A DNA stretch of 14,917 nucleotides, taken from positions 1-14,917 of the forward strand of contig JAEYUO010000052.1 in the NCBI GenBank assembly GCA_023432465.1, in the 5' to 3' direction. The first letter of the stretch is position 1, and every line of letters begins with the position of its first letter. The notes beneath the pieces were generated by a model. The model saw nothing but the letters and a program-made list of their open reading frames with translations, was not told the DNA's origin and did not search any database. Shown here piece by piece: positions 1-5,604 of this stretch. Source of the stretch: Planctomycetota bacterium (GTDB lineage: Bacteria > Planctomycetota > Phycisphaerae > Phycisphaerales > UBA1924). The position numbers and the translations under genes are program-made.

Positions 1-51
1 GCACCGGGCCGCGCCCGGTCGCGACCACGGCGTCCGCAACCGTGGAGTTCT

Positions 52-1200
52 CTACCGCTCCGGGCGCTTCTTGGCCGCCTTGCGCTGGCGTTCCTCGCGC
101 ATGCGGTCCGAGTGCTGATCCGCGATCAACTTCGCGAGCGCGTCCTCACCATCCTGCGGAGCGTCGTTGCCTCCCGCGTGATAAGCGTCCACAGGTTGGT
201 TTGGTTCGCCGACTTCGGCACGCGGATCCGAAGTGTTCGGCTCACCCTTGCTCTCGACGACCCGCTTGTCCAGATCGCCCGACGGCTGAACCTCTCGGAC
301 CCTCCCCGATTGAGCCACCTCCGCACGTCGGGCCTTCAGATACGAGGAGTTCTTCAGCACCTTGGTCATCGTGGCGGGCGAGCATCCCACAATGCTGGCC
401 AGCTCGTTGCGACCAGGGAAGAAACCGCCGTGCTTCCTGACATGCTCTTCGGCGAGCCGCATCGCCTCTTGCCACGACATCGACCCGGCCTGCGGTGCCC
501 GCGAGGCATTGGCCCGATCGTCGTCACGCGCGGCCCCACGCACGACGGCCTCCACGAACGGCACCATTGCCTCCCGGAACGCAGCGGCGATGTCCACGGC
601 ATTGACCAGGTTCACATGAGTGGTTGGAGGCGTCGATGAAGGTGCCCCTTTTTCCGCGGCGACGCTGCGGAACGAGACGAGTTGTCCCGCACCAGGAACC
701 GGAGGGCGATCCTCAAGAGCGCCGGCCTTCATAACAAAATCGATCACCCGCTCCCGGCTGGCAATGACCGCGGCGTGCTCGCGTGACAACCTCGGGTCGA
801 GCGGGACGCTGAGGTCGGCCCGCGCGAGAAGCCCGTGTTCAGTGAGCCGCCATTCGTCGCCGCCGACTTTCGTCACCCTGAACGGCTGGCTGGCCGCGCC
901 GGCACGCCGACGCCACTCCTCGATCGCGCCCGACCACCTGCTCCAGGACTCGGCGAGCACCGGCTCGATCGCCTGGAGCAGACCGGCCTCGCCCGTGATG
1001 GCGATCGTCGCTTCAAACGCCTCGTGCTGGCCCGCCATGTCAAGTCGCAGGGTGTTGCGCCGTTCCACAAGTCCTGCTGCCACAAGGCGCAGGAGCGTTT
1101 GCTGTTCGGTGACCGAGAGCTGGTCGGTATCCACATGCTGCCACTTGTCCGGGATGCGCCGGAGGAGGGCTTCGATCGCTTTGACCAGTTCCTGGTTCAT
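52..1200 (-). CDS. Hypothetical HTH-containing protein of accessory region (382 aa)
   Basis: I do not recognise a named family. The protein has three visible parts. Residues 1-130 look like a compact winged-helix-like domain that starts MNQELVKAIEALL and carries a run of hydrophobic helices. A Pro/Ser/Thr-rich linker follows. A helix-turn-helix-like segment lies at about 241-300 (from MSWQEAMRLAEE to NELASIVGCSPATMTKVLK), which reads like a DNA-binding HTH. The C-terminal 80 residues are charged and probably disordered, ending in a Lys/Arg-rich tail. The frame is open for 22 codons further upstream (to 1266), but that extension has no ribosome binding site and a composition unlike the rest, so I start at the Met at 1200, which has only a weak AGG-like site upstream. 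It is divergent from the 109-aa gene at 1367. A regulatory or replication/partition role for a mobile element is an inference from the HTH and the neighbours. Confidence 0.7.
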   Translation of the reverse strand: MNQELVKAIEALLRRIPDKWQHVDTDQLSVTEQQTLLRLVAAGLVERRNTLRLDMAGQHEAFEATIAITGEAGLLQAIEPVLAESWSRWSGAIEEWRRRAGAASQPFRVTKVGGDEWRLTEHGLLARADLSVPLDPRLSREHAAVIASRERVIDFVMKAGALEDRPPVPGAGQLVSFRSVAAEKGAPSSTPPTTHVNLVNAVDIAAAFREAMVPFVEAVVRGAARDDDRANASRAPQAGSMSWQEAMRLAEEHVRKHGGFFPGRNELASIVGCSPATMTKVLKNSSYLKARRAEVAQSGRVREVQPSGDLDKRVVESKGEPNTSDPRAEVGEPNQPVDAYHAGGNDAPQDGEDALAKLIADQHSDRMREERQRKAAKKRPER

Positions 1201-1267
1201 ACGGACCTGATGGTAAACCGCTGCATGTCGAAATGCCCACCGTGCCGCACCGACCTCCCGGGCCATT

Positions 1268-1288
1268 CTGGGCCGTTTGCGTATTCAG
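1268..1288 (+). promoter_or_regulatory. Shared upstream element, copy 1 (promoter-like)
   Basis: The plus strand reads CTGGGCCGTTTGCGTATTCA followed by G. It matches the minus strand at 4680-4660 over the core CCGTTT(C)GCGTATTCAG with one single-base indel. It ends 78 nt before the ATG at 1367 and is followed within about 5 nt by a small GCAGG/CCTGC inverted repeat. The same orientation and a similar distance to a start codon at both sites make a promoter or transcription-factor site likely. TATTCA could be a -10 box, but no good -35 box precedes it. Confidence 0.45.
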
Positions 1289-1366
1289 AAGGAGCAGGCC
1301 GGCGAGCCCTGCACCGGCAGCCGGTCGCCAGCCCGTTCATTCCGCAAAGAGCACGAGGAGCTCCCT

Positions 1367-1696
1367 ATGCCCACCGCCCAAGCCGTCCAGGCGCGGCCAT
1401 CGCCCGCCGAGAGAATCACACAGTTCATCGAGCGCAACGGCGGCGAACACCGTCGCTGGTTCATCGGCGTCACCTGCAATCCGCGCGAGCAACTCATCTG
1501 CGAGCACTGCATCAACTCCACCCGCGATCCCTTCTTGATCGTCGGATGCGACTCGGGTGAAGAAGCCCGTCGGGTTGAGTATTCGCTGCGGAAGCAGCAC
1601 GGCGGCTGGGGGAAGCGGTTTGACTTCCTCGATCCCGCGGCCATCTTCGTCTACACATTCCGGCTGAGCGCGACCACCGCTCCGAATCTGCGCTGA
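1367..1696 (+). CDS. Small Cys-rich hypothetical protein (109 aa)
   Basis: This small soluble protein has no signal peptide or membrane segment. The start at 1367 is chosen because GAGGAG sits six bases upstream; the frame stays open to 1277 but without a site. Residues 31-39 read WFIGVTCNP, followed by REQL and ICEHC, then a second strand FLIVGCDS, the acidic EEARRVE helix, and a closing strand IFVYTF. This order of strand, helix, strand, EARxVE helix and VYxF/Y strand resembles a group of small uncharacterised bacterial proteins with IGVTxDP motifs. I recall that resemblance from memory and have not searched it. Four cysteines (37, 45, 48, 61) could bind a metal. The gene lies between the HTH gene at 52-1200 and the recombinase operon, on the opposite strand to both, and has its own terminator. 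Confidence 0.75.
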   Translation: MPTAQAVQARPSPAERITQFIERNGGEHRRWFIGVTCNPREQLICEHCINSTRDPFLIVGCDSGEEARRVEYSLRKQHGGWGKRFDFLDPAAIFVYTFRLSATTAPNLR

Positions 1697-1713
1697 CCAA
1701 GCCCTCGTAGCTC

Positions 1714-1753
1714 GCCCGGCGGACCGTTTCATCGCGGTCCGCCGGGCTTTGTT
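1714..1753 (+). terminator. Rho-independent terminator of the 109-aa gene
   Basis: A perfect 13-bp stem (GCCCGGCGGACCG at 1714-1726 and its complement at 1735-1747) with an 8-nt loop is followed by TTTGTT on the plus strand. It starts 17 nt after the stop at 1696. It also lies directly past the end of the minus-strand gene finishing at 1753, so the hairpin may act on both converging transcripts, although the minus-strand side has no T tract. Confidence 0.85.
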
Positions 1754-2184
1754 CAATTCTGCGACGGGCGTTGAGCCCCCAGCATCGCCTGCCAGCGCCG
1801 GCGCTGCTCGCGCCAATCGGCCACGGCGCACACGACGCGGAGTTCGTGCTCGCTGATCGCATCCCGCTCACGCTCTATAAGTGGTAGGAACAGGATCTCC
1901 TCCTGGATGTCCGGAGCCAGGCACAACAGGTCCATGATCTGGCTGATTCGGGCTCGCGTGACCTGCCCCAGCCGGGCGAGGTCGGCGTGCGAATCGACCT
2001 CGCCGCGGCGGACCAGCTCCTCGAACCGGATCGCAAGCGCCATCAGGCGGGCGACCCGGGGCACGCAACCCCGCTCGACCGACGGCACGACGGGCTCGGG
2101 GCCGACGTTGACCTCCTTCCGCCCGGCCGCCCCTCGCGTGAAGTGGACCGGGAACTCGATCGTGACCTCGTCCATGCCGTTCAT
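1753..2184 (-). CDS. Small HTH protein of the recombinase module (143 aa)
   Basis: This is the last gene of the recombinase operon. Its ATG overlaps the recombinase stop as ATGA, and AGGAGG sits five bases upstream, so translation is probably coupled. The first 30 residues form a strand-rich segment (VTIEFPVHFTRG), followed by VPRVARLMALAIRFEELVRRGEV and a helix-turn-helix at about residues 65-86 (SHADLARLGQVTRARISQIM). Then comes LLCLAPDIQEEILFLP, which resembles the helical part of ParB/KorB-type HTH domains. The C-terminus (SEHELRVVCAVADWREQRRRW) is basic and aromatic. From memory, proteins with this exact series of motifs follow serine recombinases in many proteobacterial and planctomycete elements. 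Binding near the recombination sites or controlling the operon is an inference. Confidence 0.85.
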   Translation of the reverse strand: MNGMDEVTIEFPVHFTRGAAGRKEVNVGPEPVVPSVERGCVPRVARLMALAIRFEELVRRGEVDSHADLARLGQVTRARISQIMDLLCLAPDIQEEILFLPLIERERDAISEHELRVVCAVADWREQRRRWQAMLGAQRPSQN

Positions 2185-3773
2185 GCTGCCTCCTCTTCTT
2201 CAGCGGGTGCCTGGCCGAGCGTTCGCAGCCCCGCAGGATGGAATGTGATCGATACCGTCTTCTTTGCGCCGTCGTAGTCCACCCGCTTGACGAGGTTCGC
2301 CAGCACCGCCGCCTGCTCCCGCGGGCAGAGCACGTCCCACGTCGTGCCGAACTCCCTGAGCGCCGCGGCGATCTCGTCGCGGGTGATCACCTCGCCATCG
2401 ATCCGTTCCGCCTCCACACGGAGGCACCGTGCCCGCTCGCTCGCCTTGGACAGCCGCTCGTGCAGGTCCGCCAAGCGGGCGGCAGCGTTGGCGTCCGTTC
2501 CCGCAGTGGTGGCGACCTTGCGGAGCTCGCCCTCGATCTTCTGGATCTCACGAACGCCGGCGGCCTGGTCCTTCTCGATTTGCGCGGTTCGCGTCCGGAC
2601 GCCGCTCTGGAGTTGGCGGAAGGTGGCCGCGACCAGCGCGCTGTCGCCGCCGATGTGCTTGATGCGGTCGACCACCAGCCGCTCGATCTGCTCGGCGGGC
2701 AGTGAGCCTGACGGGCAGGCGTGCCAGCCCTGCTTCTGGGCGACGTAGCAAACGTAGTAGCGGTAGGCGGCCTTCCCGTCTTTGACGCTGTATGTGTGGC
2801 CCATCGCGTGTTCGCACGGGCCGCAGTGGATCAGGCCCTTGAGCAGCGCCCCATGCTGGTTGCGGACGTGCATGCCGCCGGTGCGGCCGTTGTGCTTGAT
2901 GATCCCGTACACCTGCTGCCAGAGCGGTTCGTCGACGATGGCCGCGTGCTCGCCGTTGAAGAGCTCCTTCTTGTGCTTGACCTTCCCCATGTACGCCGGG
3001 TTGGTGAGCACGTTGATCAGGAGGTGCTTGTCCCACACCCGGCCGCCGAACGCCACGCCCTTCCGCGTCGTCCAACGCTTGCTCGTGCAGCCGCGGGCGT
3101 TGAGGATCTGGGCCACCTTCGTGAGCGAGCGATGCTCCAGGTAGAGCTGATAGATCTCGCGGACAACCTCCGCTTCTGCGGTGTTGACCACGAGCTTGCT
3201 GCCGCCCGCGGGCTGCGGCGCGAGGTCGTACCCCAGGATGGGCTTGCCGCCGAACCACTTGCCCTTGCGCTTGGAGGCCGCAATCTTGTCCCGTGTGCGT
3301 TCCGAGATGATCTCCCGCTCGAACTGCGCGAACGAGAGCAAGATGTTGAGCGTGAGCCGCCCCATCGACTGCGTGGTGTTGAACTGCTGCGTCACCGATA
3401 CAAACGAGACGTGGTGCTTCTCGAACACCGACATCATCCGGGCGAAGTCCATCAAGGACCGCGAGAGGCGGTCCACCTTGTAGACCACCACGCAATCGAC
3501 CTTGCCCGACTCGATGTCGGCCATCAGCCGCTGGCAGCCCGGGCGGTCGGTGTTCCCGCCGGTGAAGCCGCCGTCGTTGTACTGGTCCGGTAGCGCCACC
3601 CAGCCCTCGTGCTTCATGCTGGCGACGTAGGCCTCGCCGCTCTCGCGCTGGGCGTGGAGCGAGTTGAACTCCTGCTCGAGTCCCTGTTCGCTGGACTTGC
3701 GTGTGTAGATGGCGCAGCGCACCGTCGCCGCGCCGGCGTTCCTCGCGGGTTTGGTTTCGATCGAGGTCCTCAT
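2181..3773 (-). CDS. Large serine recombinase (site-specific, 530 aa)
   Basis: This is a DNA recombinase that breaks and joins DNA through a serine-phosphate link. The N-terminal resolvase domain (about 17-165) shows YTRKSS with the catalytic Ser27 and Arg25, and YKVDRLSR at 98-105 with the catalytic arginines. It is followed by ISERTRDKIAASKRKG, the long helix leading to the DNA-binding part. A Recombinase domain (about 185-295) and a zinc ribbon (CxxC at 317/320, further Cys near YYVCYV and HACPSG) follow, then a coiled-coil region (about 360-460). The length and domain set are those of an intact large serine recombinase, so it is probably active. The start at 3773 has GGAGG seven bases upstream and overlaps the stop of the preceding gene as ATGA; the frame is open to 3830, but that lies inside the upstream gene. 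Which sites it joins cannot be read from the window. Confidence 0.95.
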   Translation of the reverse strand: MRTSIETKPARNAGAATVRCAIYTRKSSEQGLEQEFNSLHAQRESGEAYVASMKHEGWVALPDQYNDGGFTGGNTDRPGCQRLMADIESGKVDCVVVYKVDRLSRSLMDFARMMSVFEKHHVSFVSVTQQFNTTQSMGRLTLNILLSFAQFEREIISERTRDKIAASKRKGKWFGGKPILGYDLAPQPAGGSKLVVNTAEAEVVREIYQLYLEHRSLTKVAQILNARGCTSKRWTTRKGVAFGGRVWDKHLLINVLTNPAYMGKVKHKKELFNGEHAAIVDEPLWQQVYGIIKHNGRTGGMHVRNQHGALLKGLIHCGPCEHAMGHTYSVKDGKAAYRYYVCYVAQKQGWHACPSGSLPAEQIERLVVDRIKHIGGDSALVAATFRQLQSGVRTRTAQIEKDQAAGVREIQKIEGELRKVATTAGTDANAAARLADLHERLSKASERARCLRVEAERIDGEVITRDEIAAALREFGTTWDVLCPREQAAVLANLVKRVDYDGAKKTVSITFHPAGLRTLGQAPAEEEEAA

Positions 3774-4291
3774 GCCTTGCCCTCCGTGTTGGCGGGCTCG
3801 TGGAGCCCGAAGAATCGGAATCCGTTCCAATGCGACCCGGTCACCTTCGCCGCGATGGCGCTGAGCGACCGGAAGACCTCGCCCTCGTATTCGAACCCCT
3901 TGGGCAGCACGCGGACGAGCACGGCGCGGCCCTTGTACTCGCGGCGGAGAACCGACCCTGGCGCGGGGAGCCGGTTGTCACCGCTCGTCTCAATGGCAAT
4001 GCGGACCACGCTCTCGCCGTTGGCACGCGGCGTCGGGCCGTCCGACGCTGGCACGCGTGGCGGGCTTCGCCGGAGGTCGGCGTCGTTGGCCAGTTCGCGT
4101 GCCCGTTGACGTGCCCGCTCCGAGAGGTCCCCCTCCCGGAGCGCCTGCATCCGCCAGAGAATCCGCTTGATGAGCAGCACCTTGTGGTGCGTGCGGGTTT
4201 CTTCGCCGTAGACCTTGGCGTACCGCTGCTTCAGTTGCGGCACCGTCATCTGTTCCAAGGCCCGCTCGGCTGCATTCACATCGATCGCCAT
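3770..4291 (-). CDS. DUF2924 family protein (173 aa)
   Basis: This is a partner gene of serine recombinases. The N-terminal half (MTVPQLKQRYAKVYGEE, THHKVLLIKRILWRMQAL) is helical and basic. The C-terminal half carries the diagnostic DUF2924 block: LPAPGSVLRREYKGRAVLV, then FEYEGEVFRSLSAIAAKVTG, then HWNGFRFFGL. From established family context, DUF2924 genes commonly sit immediately upstream of a large serine recombinase; the molecular function is unknown, though an accessory role in recombination or DNA binding fits the basic, small-domain layout. The ATG at 4291 has GGAGA about six bases upstream. The stop overlaps the recombinase start by four bases, so the two are probably translated in fixed proportion. 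No sign of truncation. Confidence 0.92.
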   Translation of the reverse strand: MAIDVNAAERALEQMTVPQLKQRYAKVYGEETRTHHKVLLIKRILWRMQALREGDLSERARQRARELANDADLRRSPPRVPASDGPTPRANGESVVRIAIETSGDNRLPAPGSVLRREYKGRAVLVRVLPKGFEYEGEVFRSLSAIAAKVTGSHWNGFRFFGLHEPANTEGKA

Positions 4292-4314
4292 CGGGGTCTC
4301 CGTTCTCGTGGCCG

Positions 4315-4575
4315 TTAACCACGCGACCCATCAGGGCGACCATGCTCGGACAGTTCAAGTCGAGTCGGAGAGCCTTCTTGATGCTCGATGTTCGGCCCCG
4401 AAAGGGCGACTTGTCGCCGCCGGCGGCGGATGCCCTCGGCAAAGATGGCGGCGATGGTGTCCAGCCGCGCGGCGGGCGTGGTCGGGGCATCGGGGTCAGG
4501 CGTGGTGGTGAGGGCGGGCGCATCGTCCATGAGCGCGGTGTCGTGCACGGGCACATCCTCCGTAAAGGGGGACAT
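4315..4575 (-). CDS. Small hypothetical protein, first gene of the recombinase operon (86 aa)
   Basis: This short protein starts MSPFTEDVPVHDTALMDD, has a Pro/Thr-rich low-complexity stretch, then the one ordered-looking segment AARLDTIAAIFAEGIRRRRRQV, a helix with a strongly basic end. It stops 23 nt before the DUF2924 start and has the same strand and direction. Small ORFs with an LDxIAxILAxG-type helix are, from memory, frequent directly ahead of DUF2924 and recombinase genes, which supports it being real. The start is uncertain: the ATG at 4575 has only a weak GGAT upstream, an in-frame ATG at 4638 has no better site, and a Met 15 codons further in is also possible. I infer a small DNA-associated protein. 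Function unknown. Confidence 0.6.
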   Translation of the reverse strand: MSPFTEDVPVHDTALMDDAPALTTTPDPDAPTTPAARLDTIAAIFAEGIRRRRRQVALSGPNIEHQEGSPTRLELSEHGRPDGSRG

Positions 4576-4659
4576 GCATCCGTGCGGGCGTGCGCTTGGC
4601 GCTCGGCTTCGCACCTGATGCTGGAACGGAGCCCGCATCCGGCGCGGGCCCTCTGCCCA

Positions 4660-4680
4660 CTGAATACGCGAAACGGTCAG
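4660..4680 (-). promoter_or_regulatory. Shared upstream element, copy 2 (promoter-like)
   Basis: The minus strand reads CTGACCGTTTCGCGTATTCA followed by G, ending 84 nt before the ATG at 4575. It matches copy 1 at 1268-1288 with a one-base indel plus one or two end mismatches. As at copy 1, a short GC-rich inverted repeat (4631-4649) follows it in the direction of the gene. It probably drives the recombinase operon. Confidence 0.45.
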
Positions 4681-4832
4681 GGAGCAGCGCGAGGCCCGAA
4701 GGTCACCCCTCGTTCACCCCGGCAGCGCGTTAACCCCAACGCCCAGAGAGTTTGAGAGCGCGGAGAGACTTTCGGCCCCCAACCCCGGCGTGGCGACCGA
4801 TCCGCCGATGCGATGGCTCGGATTCGAGAGCG

Positions 4833-4874
4833 CTCGGCAAATCGTGGACTTCCAGAAGTCCCGTAGATCCCGAG
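4833..4874. repeat. 42-bp dyad with two-base centre beside tRNA-Asn (possible recombination or operator site)
   Basis: Inner arms GGACTTC (4846-4852) and GAAGTCC (4855-4861) flank the central dinucleotide CA. After an equal spacer of eight bases on each side come outer arms CTCGG (4833-4837) and CCGAG (4870-4874). Fourteen of twenty positions per arm are symmetric. The size and two-base centre resemble serine-integrase att sites, but inner arms of this length also arise by chance. Confidence 0.3.
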
Positions 4875-4911
4875 AGATACGCGCCGTAGGCCAAGACCCG
4901 CGACCGTTAAC

Positions 4912-4941
4912 GAGAAAAGGCCTCTTCCCGAGGCCTTTCTC
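4912..4941 (-). terminator. Terminator of tRNA-Asn
   Basis: On the minus strand, just after the tRNA 3' end, GAGAAAGGCCTC and GAGGCCTTTTCTC pair around a five-base loop, with one bulged base and an embedded T-rich side. It starts five bases past the tRNA. The stem is near-symmetric and could also work on the plus strand. Confidence 0.75.
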
Positions 4942-4945
4942 TGAA

Positions 4946-5017
4946 CTCCTCCATCAGGACTCGAACCTGAAACCTATCGGTTAACAGCCGATCGCTCTAC
5001 CATTGAGCTATGGAGGA
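4946..5017 (-). tRNA. tRNA-Asn (anticodon GTT)
   Basis: All four arms fold on the minus strand: acceptor TCCTCCA/TGGAGGA, D arm GCTC/GAGC with loop AATGGTA, anticodon arm ATCGG/CCGAT with loop CTGTTAA, and T arm TCAGG/CCTGA with loop TTCGAGT. The anticodon is GTT, reading Asn codons. The length is 72 nt including the discriminator G. The terminal CCA is not encoded and must be added after transcription. A terminator follows, so it is a stand-alone transcript. tRNA genes are frequent integration targets, and the accessory recombinase block begins on its 3' side; I found no second copy of its 3' end in the window. Confidence 0.96.
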
Positions 5018-5022
5018 AGCAA

Positions 5023-5049
5023 CCAAACCCCTGTTTTCACAGGGTTTGG
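5023..5049. repeat. Hairpin directly upstream of tRNA-Asn
   Basis: CCAAACCCCTG (5023-5033) pairs with CAGGGTTTGG (5040-5049) with one bulged C and a six-base loop. It lies five bases from the mature tRNA 5' end. It may be a leader or processing structure of the tRNA precursor, or a terminator for transcripts arriving from the right; on the minus strand it is followed by TTGCTT. Confidence 0.5.
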
Positions 5050-5157
5050 AGATGGTGCATGGTCTCGTGCCGGGTTGTCAGTGCAACGGTCGGGTGTTGG
5101 ACGGGTCCGTTGCGGAATCAAGCGTAGGCGAGTACAACCATCGGTCAAGCAAGGGGC

Positions 5158-5185
5158 TTGCGTCAGCGGATCACGTGCCTATTGT
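5158..5185 (+). promoter_or_regulatory. Possible rpmE promoter
   Basis: TTGCGT (5158-5163) and TATTGT (5180-5185) lie 16 bases apart, in the 277-base gap between tRNA-Asn and rpmE. The match to sigma-70 boxes is 3 of 6 and 4 of 6, so this is a weak call. The rest of the gap shows no gene. Confidence 0.25.
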
Positions 5186-5294
5186 TGTGGCCCTTTTGGT
5201 GCCGGTTGTGGTCGGCACGCGACGCGGATCGCCGCAAAACTGAAGACAGAGCGACACTCGGCCGAAGAGGCCGCGGCACGATGGAGTTGAGGCC

Positions 5295-5516
5295 ATGAAG
5301 GACAAGATCCACCCCAAGTACTTCCCCTGCAAGGTTTACCACAACGGCGAGGTGGTCATGACCTGCGGCGCAACGGTCCCGGAGCTGCACGTCGAAGTGT
5401 GGTCTGGGTCGCACCCGTTCTTCACCGGCAAGTCCACGCTCGTCGATGCCGCGGGCCGCATCGAGAAGTTCCAAAAGAAGTTCGCCGGCAACTACTTCGC
5501 CGCCAAGAAGAAGTAA
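5295..5516 (+). CDS. rpmE: Ribosomal protein bL31 (C-minus form)
   Basis: This is 50S ribosomal subunit protein bL31, which helps bridge the two subunits. The 73-aa length, the MKDKIHPKY start and the core HPFFTGKSTLVDAAGRIEKFQKKF are diagnostic. In the zinc-binding form two CxxC-type pairs hold a zinc ion. Here the second pair is replaced (VWSGSHPF instead of the usual ICSxCHPF) and the first region holds only Cys12 and Cys24 (MTCGAT). This is therefore a C-minus version, expected not to depend on zinc. In many bacteria such forms are zinc-starvation paralogues, but no zinc-uptake operator or neighbour is visible, so it may simply be the main L31 of this lineage. GGAG lies nine bases before the ATG. 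A terminator follows after about 50 bases, so it is probably a single-gene transcript. Confidence 0.95.
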   Translation: MKDKIHPKYFPCKVYHNGEVVMTCGATVPELHVEVWSGSHPFFTGKSTLVDAAGRIEKFQKKFAGNYFAAKKK

Positions 5517-5568
5517 GCTGCCCCGTCGCCCCCGTCTCGGAATGGGGCGTCATCTCAGCATCGTTCCG

Positions 5569-5604
5569 CGGCCCGACTCGCCGGAGTCGGGCCGTGTTCA
5601 ATTC
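5569..5604 (+). terminator. Terminator of rpmE
   Basis: An 11-bp stem (CGGCCCGACTC at 5569-5579 with GAGTCGGGCCG at 5584-5594) and a four-base loop GCCG are followed by TGTTCAATTC. The same ten bases follow the terminator stem at 1714-1747. Confidence 0.75.

Larger units (their letters stand above)
4576..4945. other. Intergenic stretch between recombinase operon and tRNA-Asn
   Basis: I see no protein-coding gene in these 370 bases. The stretch contains a GCCCGC/GCGGGC hairpin (4631-4649), copy 2 of the shared upstream element (4660-4680), a 42-bp dyad (4833-4874) and the tRNA terminator (4912-4941). An open frame on the plus strand at 4790-4984 is spurious because its C-terminus is antisense tRNA. 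This is the likely outer boundary of the accessory block. Confidence 0.7.

Noticed and set aside
2548..3495. 315-aa minus-strand open frame inside the recombinase gene
   Set aside because: An alternative frame of the recombinase gene, rich in Arg/Pro/Gly and without any motif.
1268..4680. Transposon terminal inverted repeats
   Set aside because: The two related sequences are inverted relative to each other, but each lies at a fixed distance from a start codon, no target duplication is visible, and the recombinase is of the serine type, which does not use terminal inverted repeats. A shared promoter-like element explains them better.
4790..4984. 64-aa plus-strand open frame beside the tRNA
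   Set aside because: Its C-terminus (LLHQDSNLKPIG) is the antisense translation of the tRNA-Asn T and anticodon arms, a well-known artefact, and it runs through the terminator.
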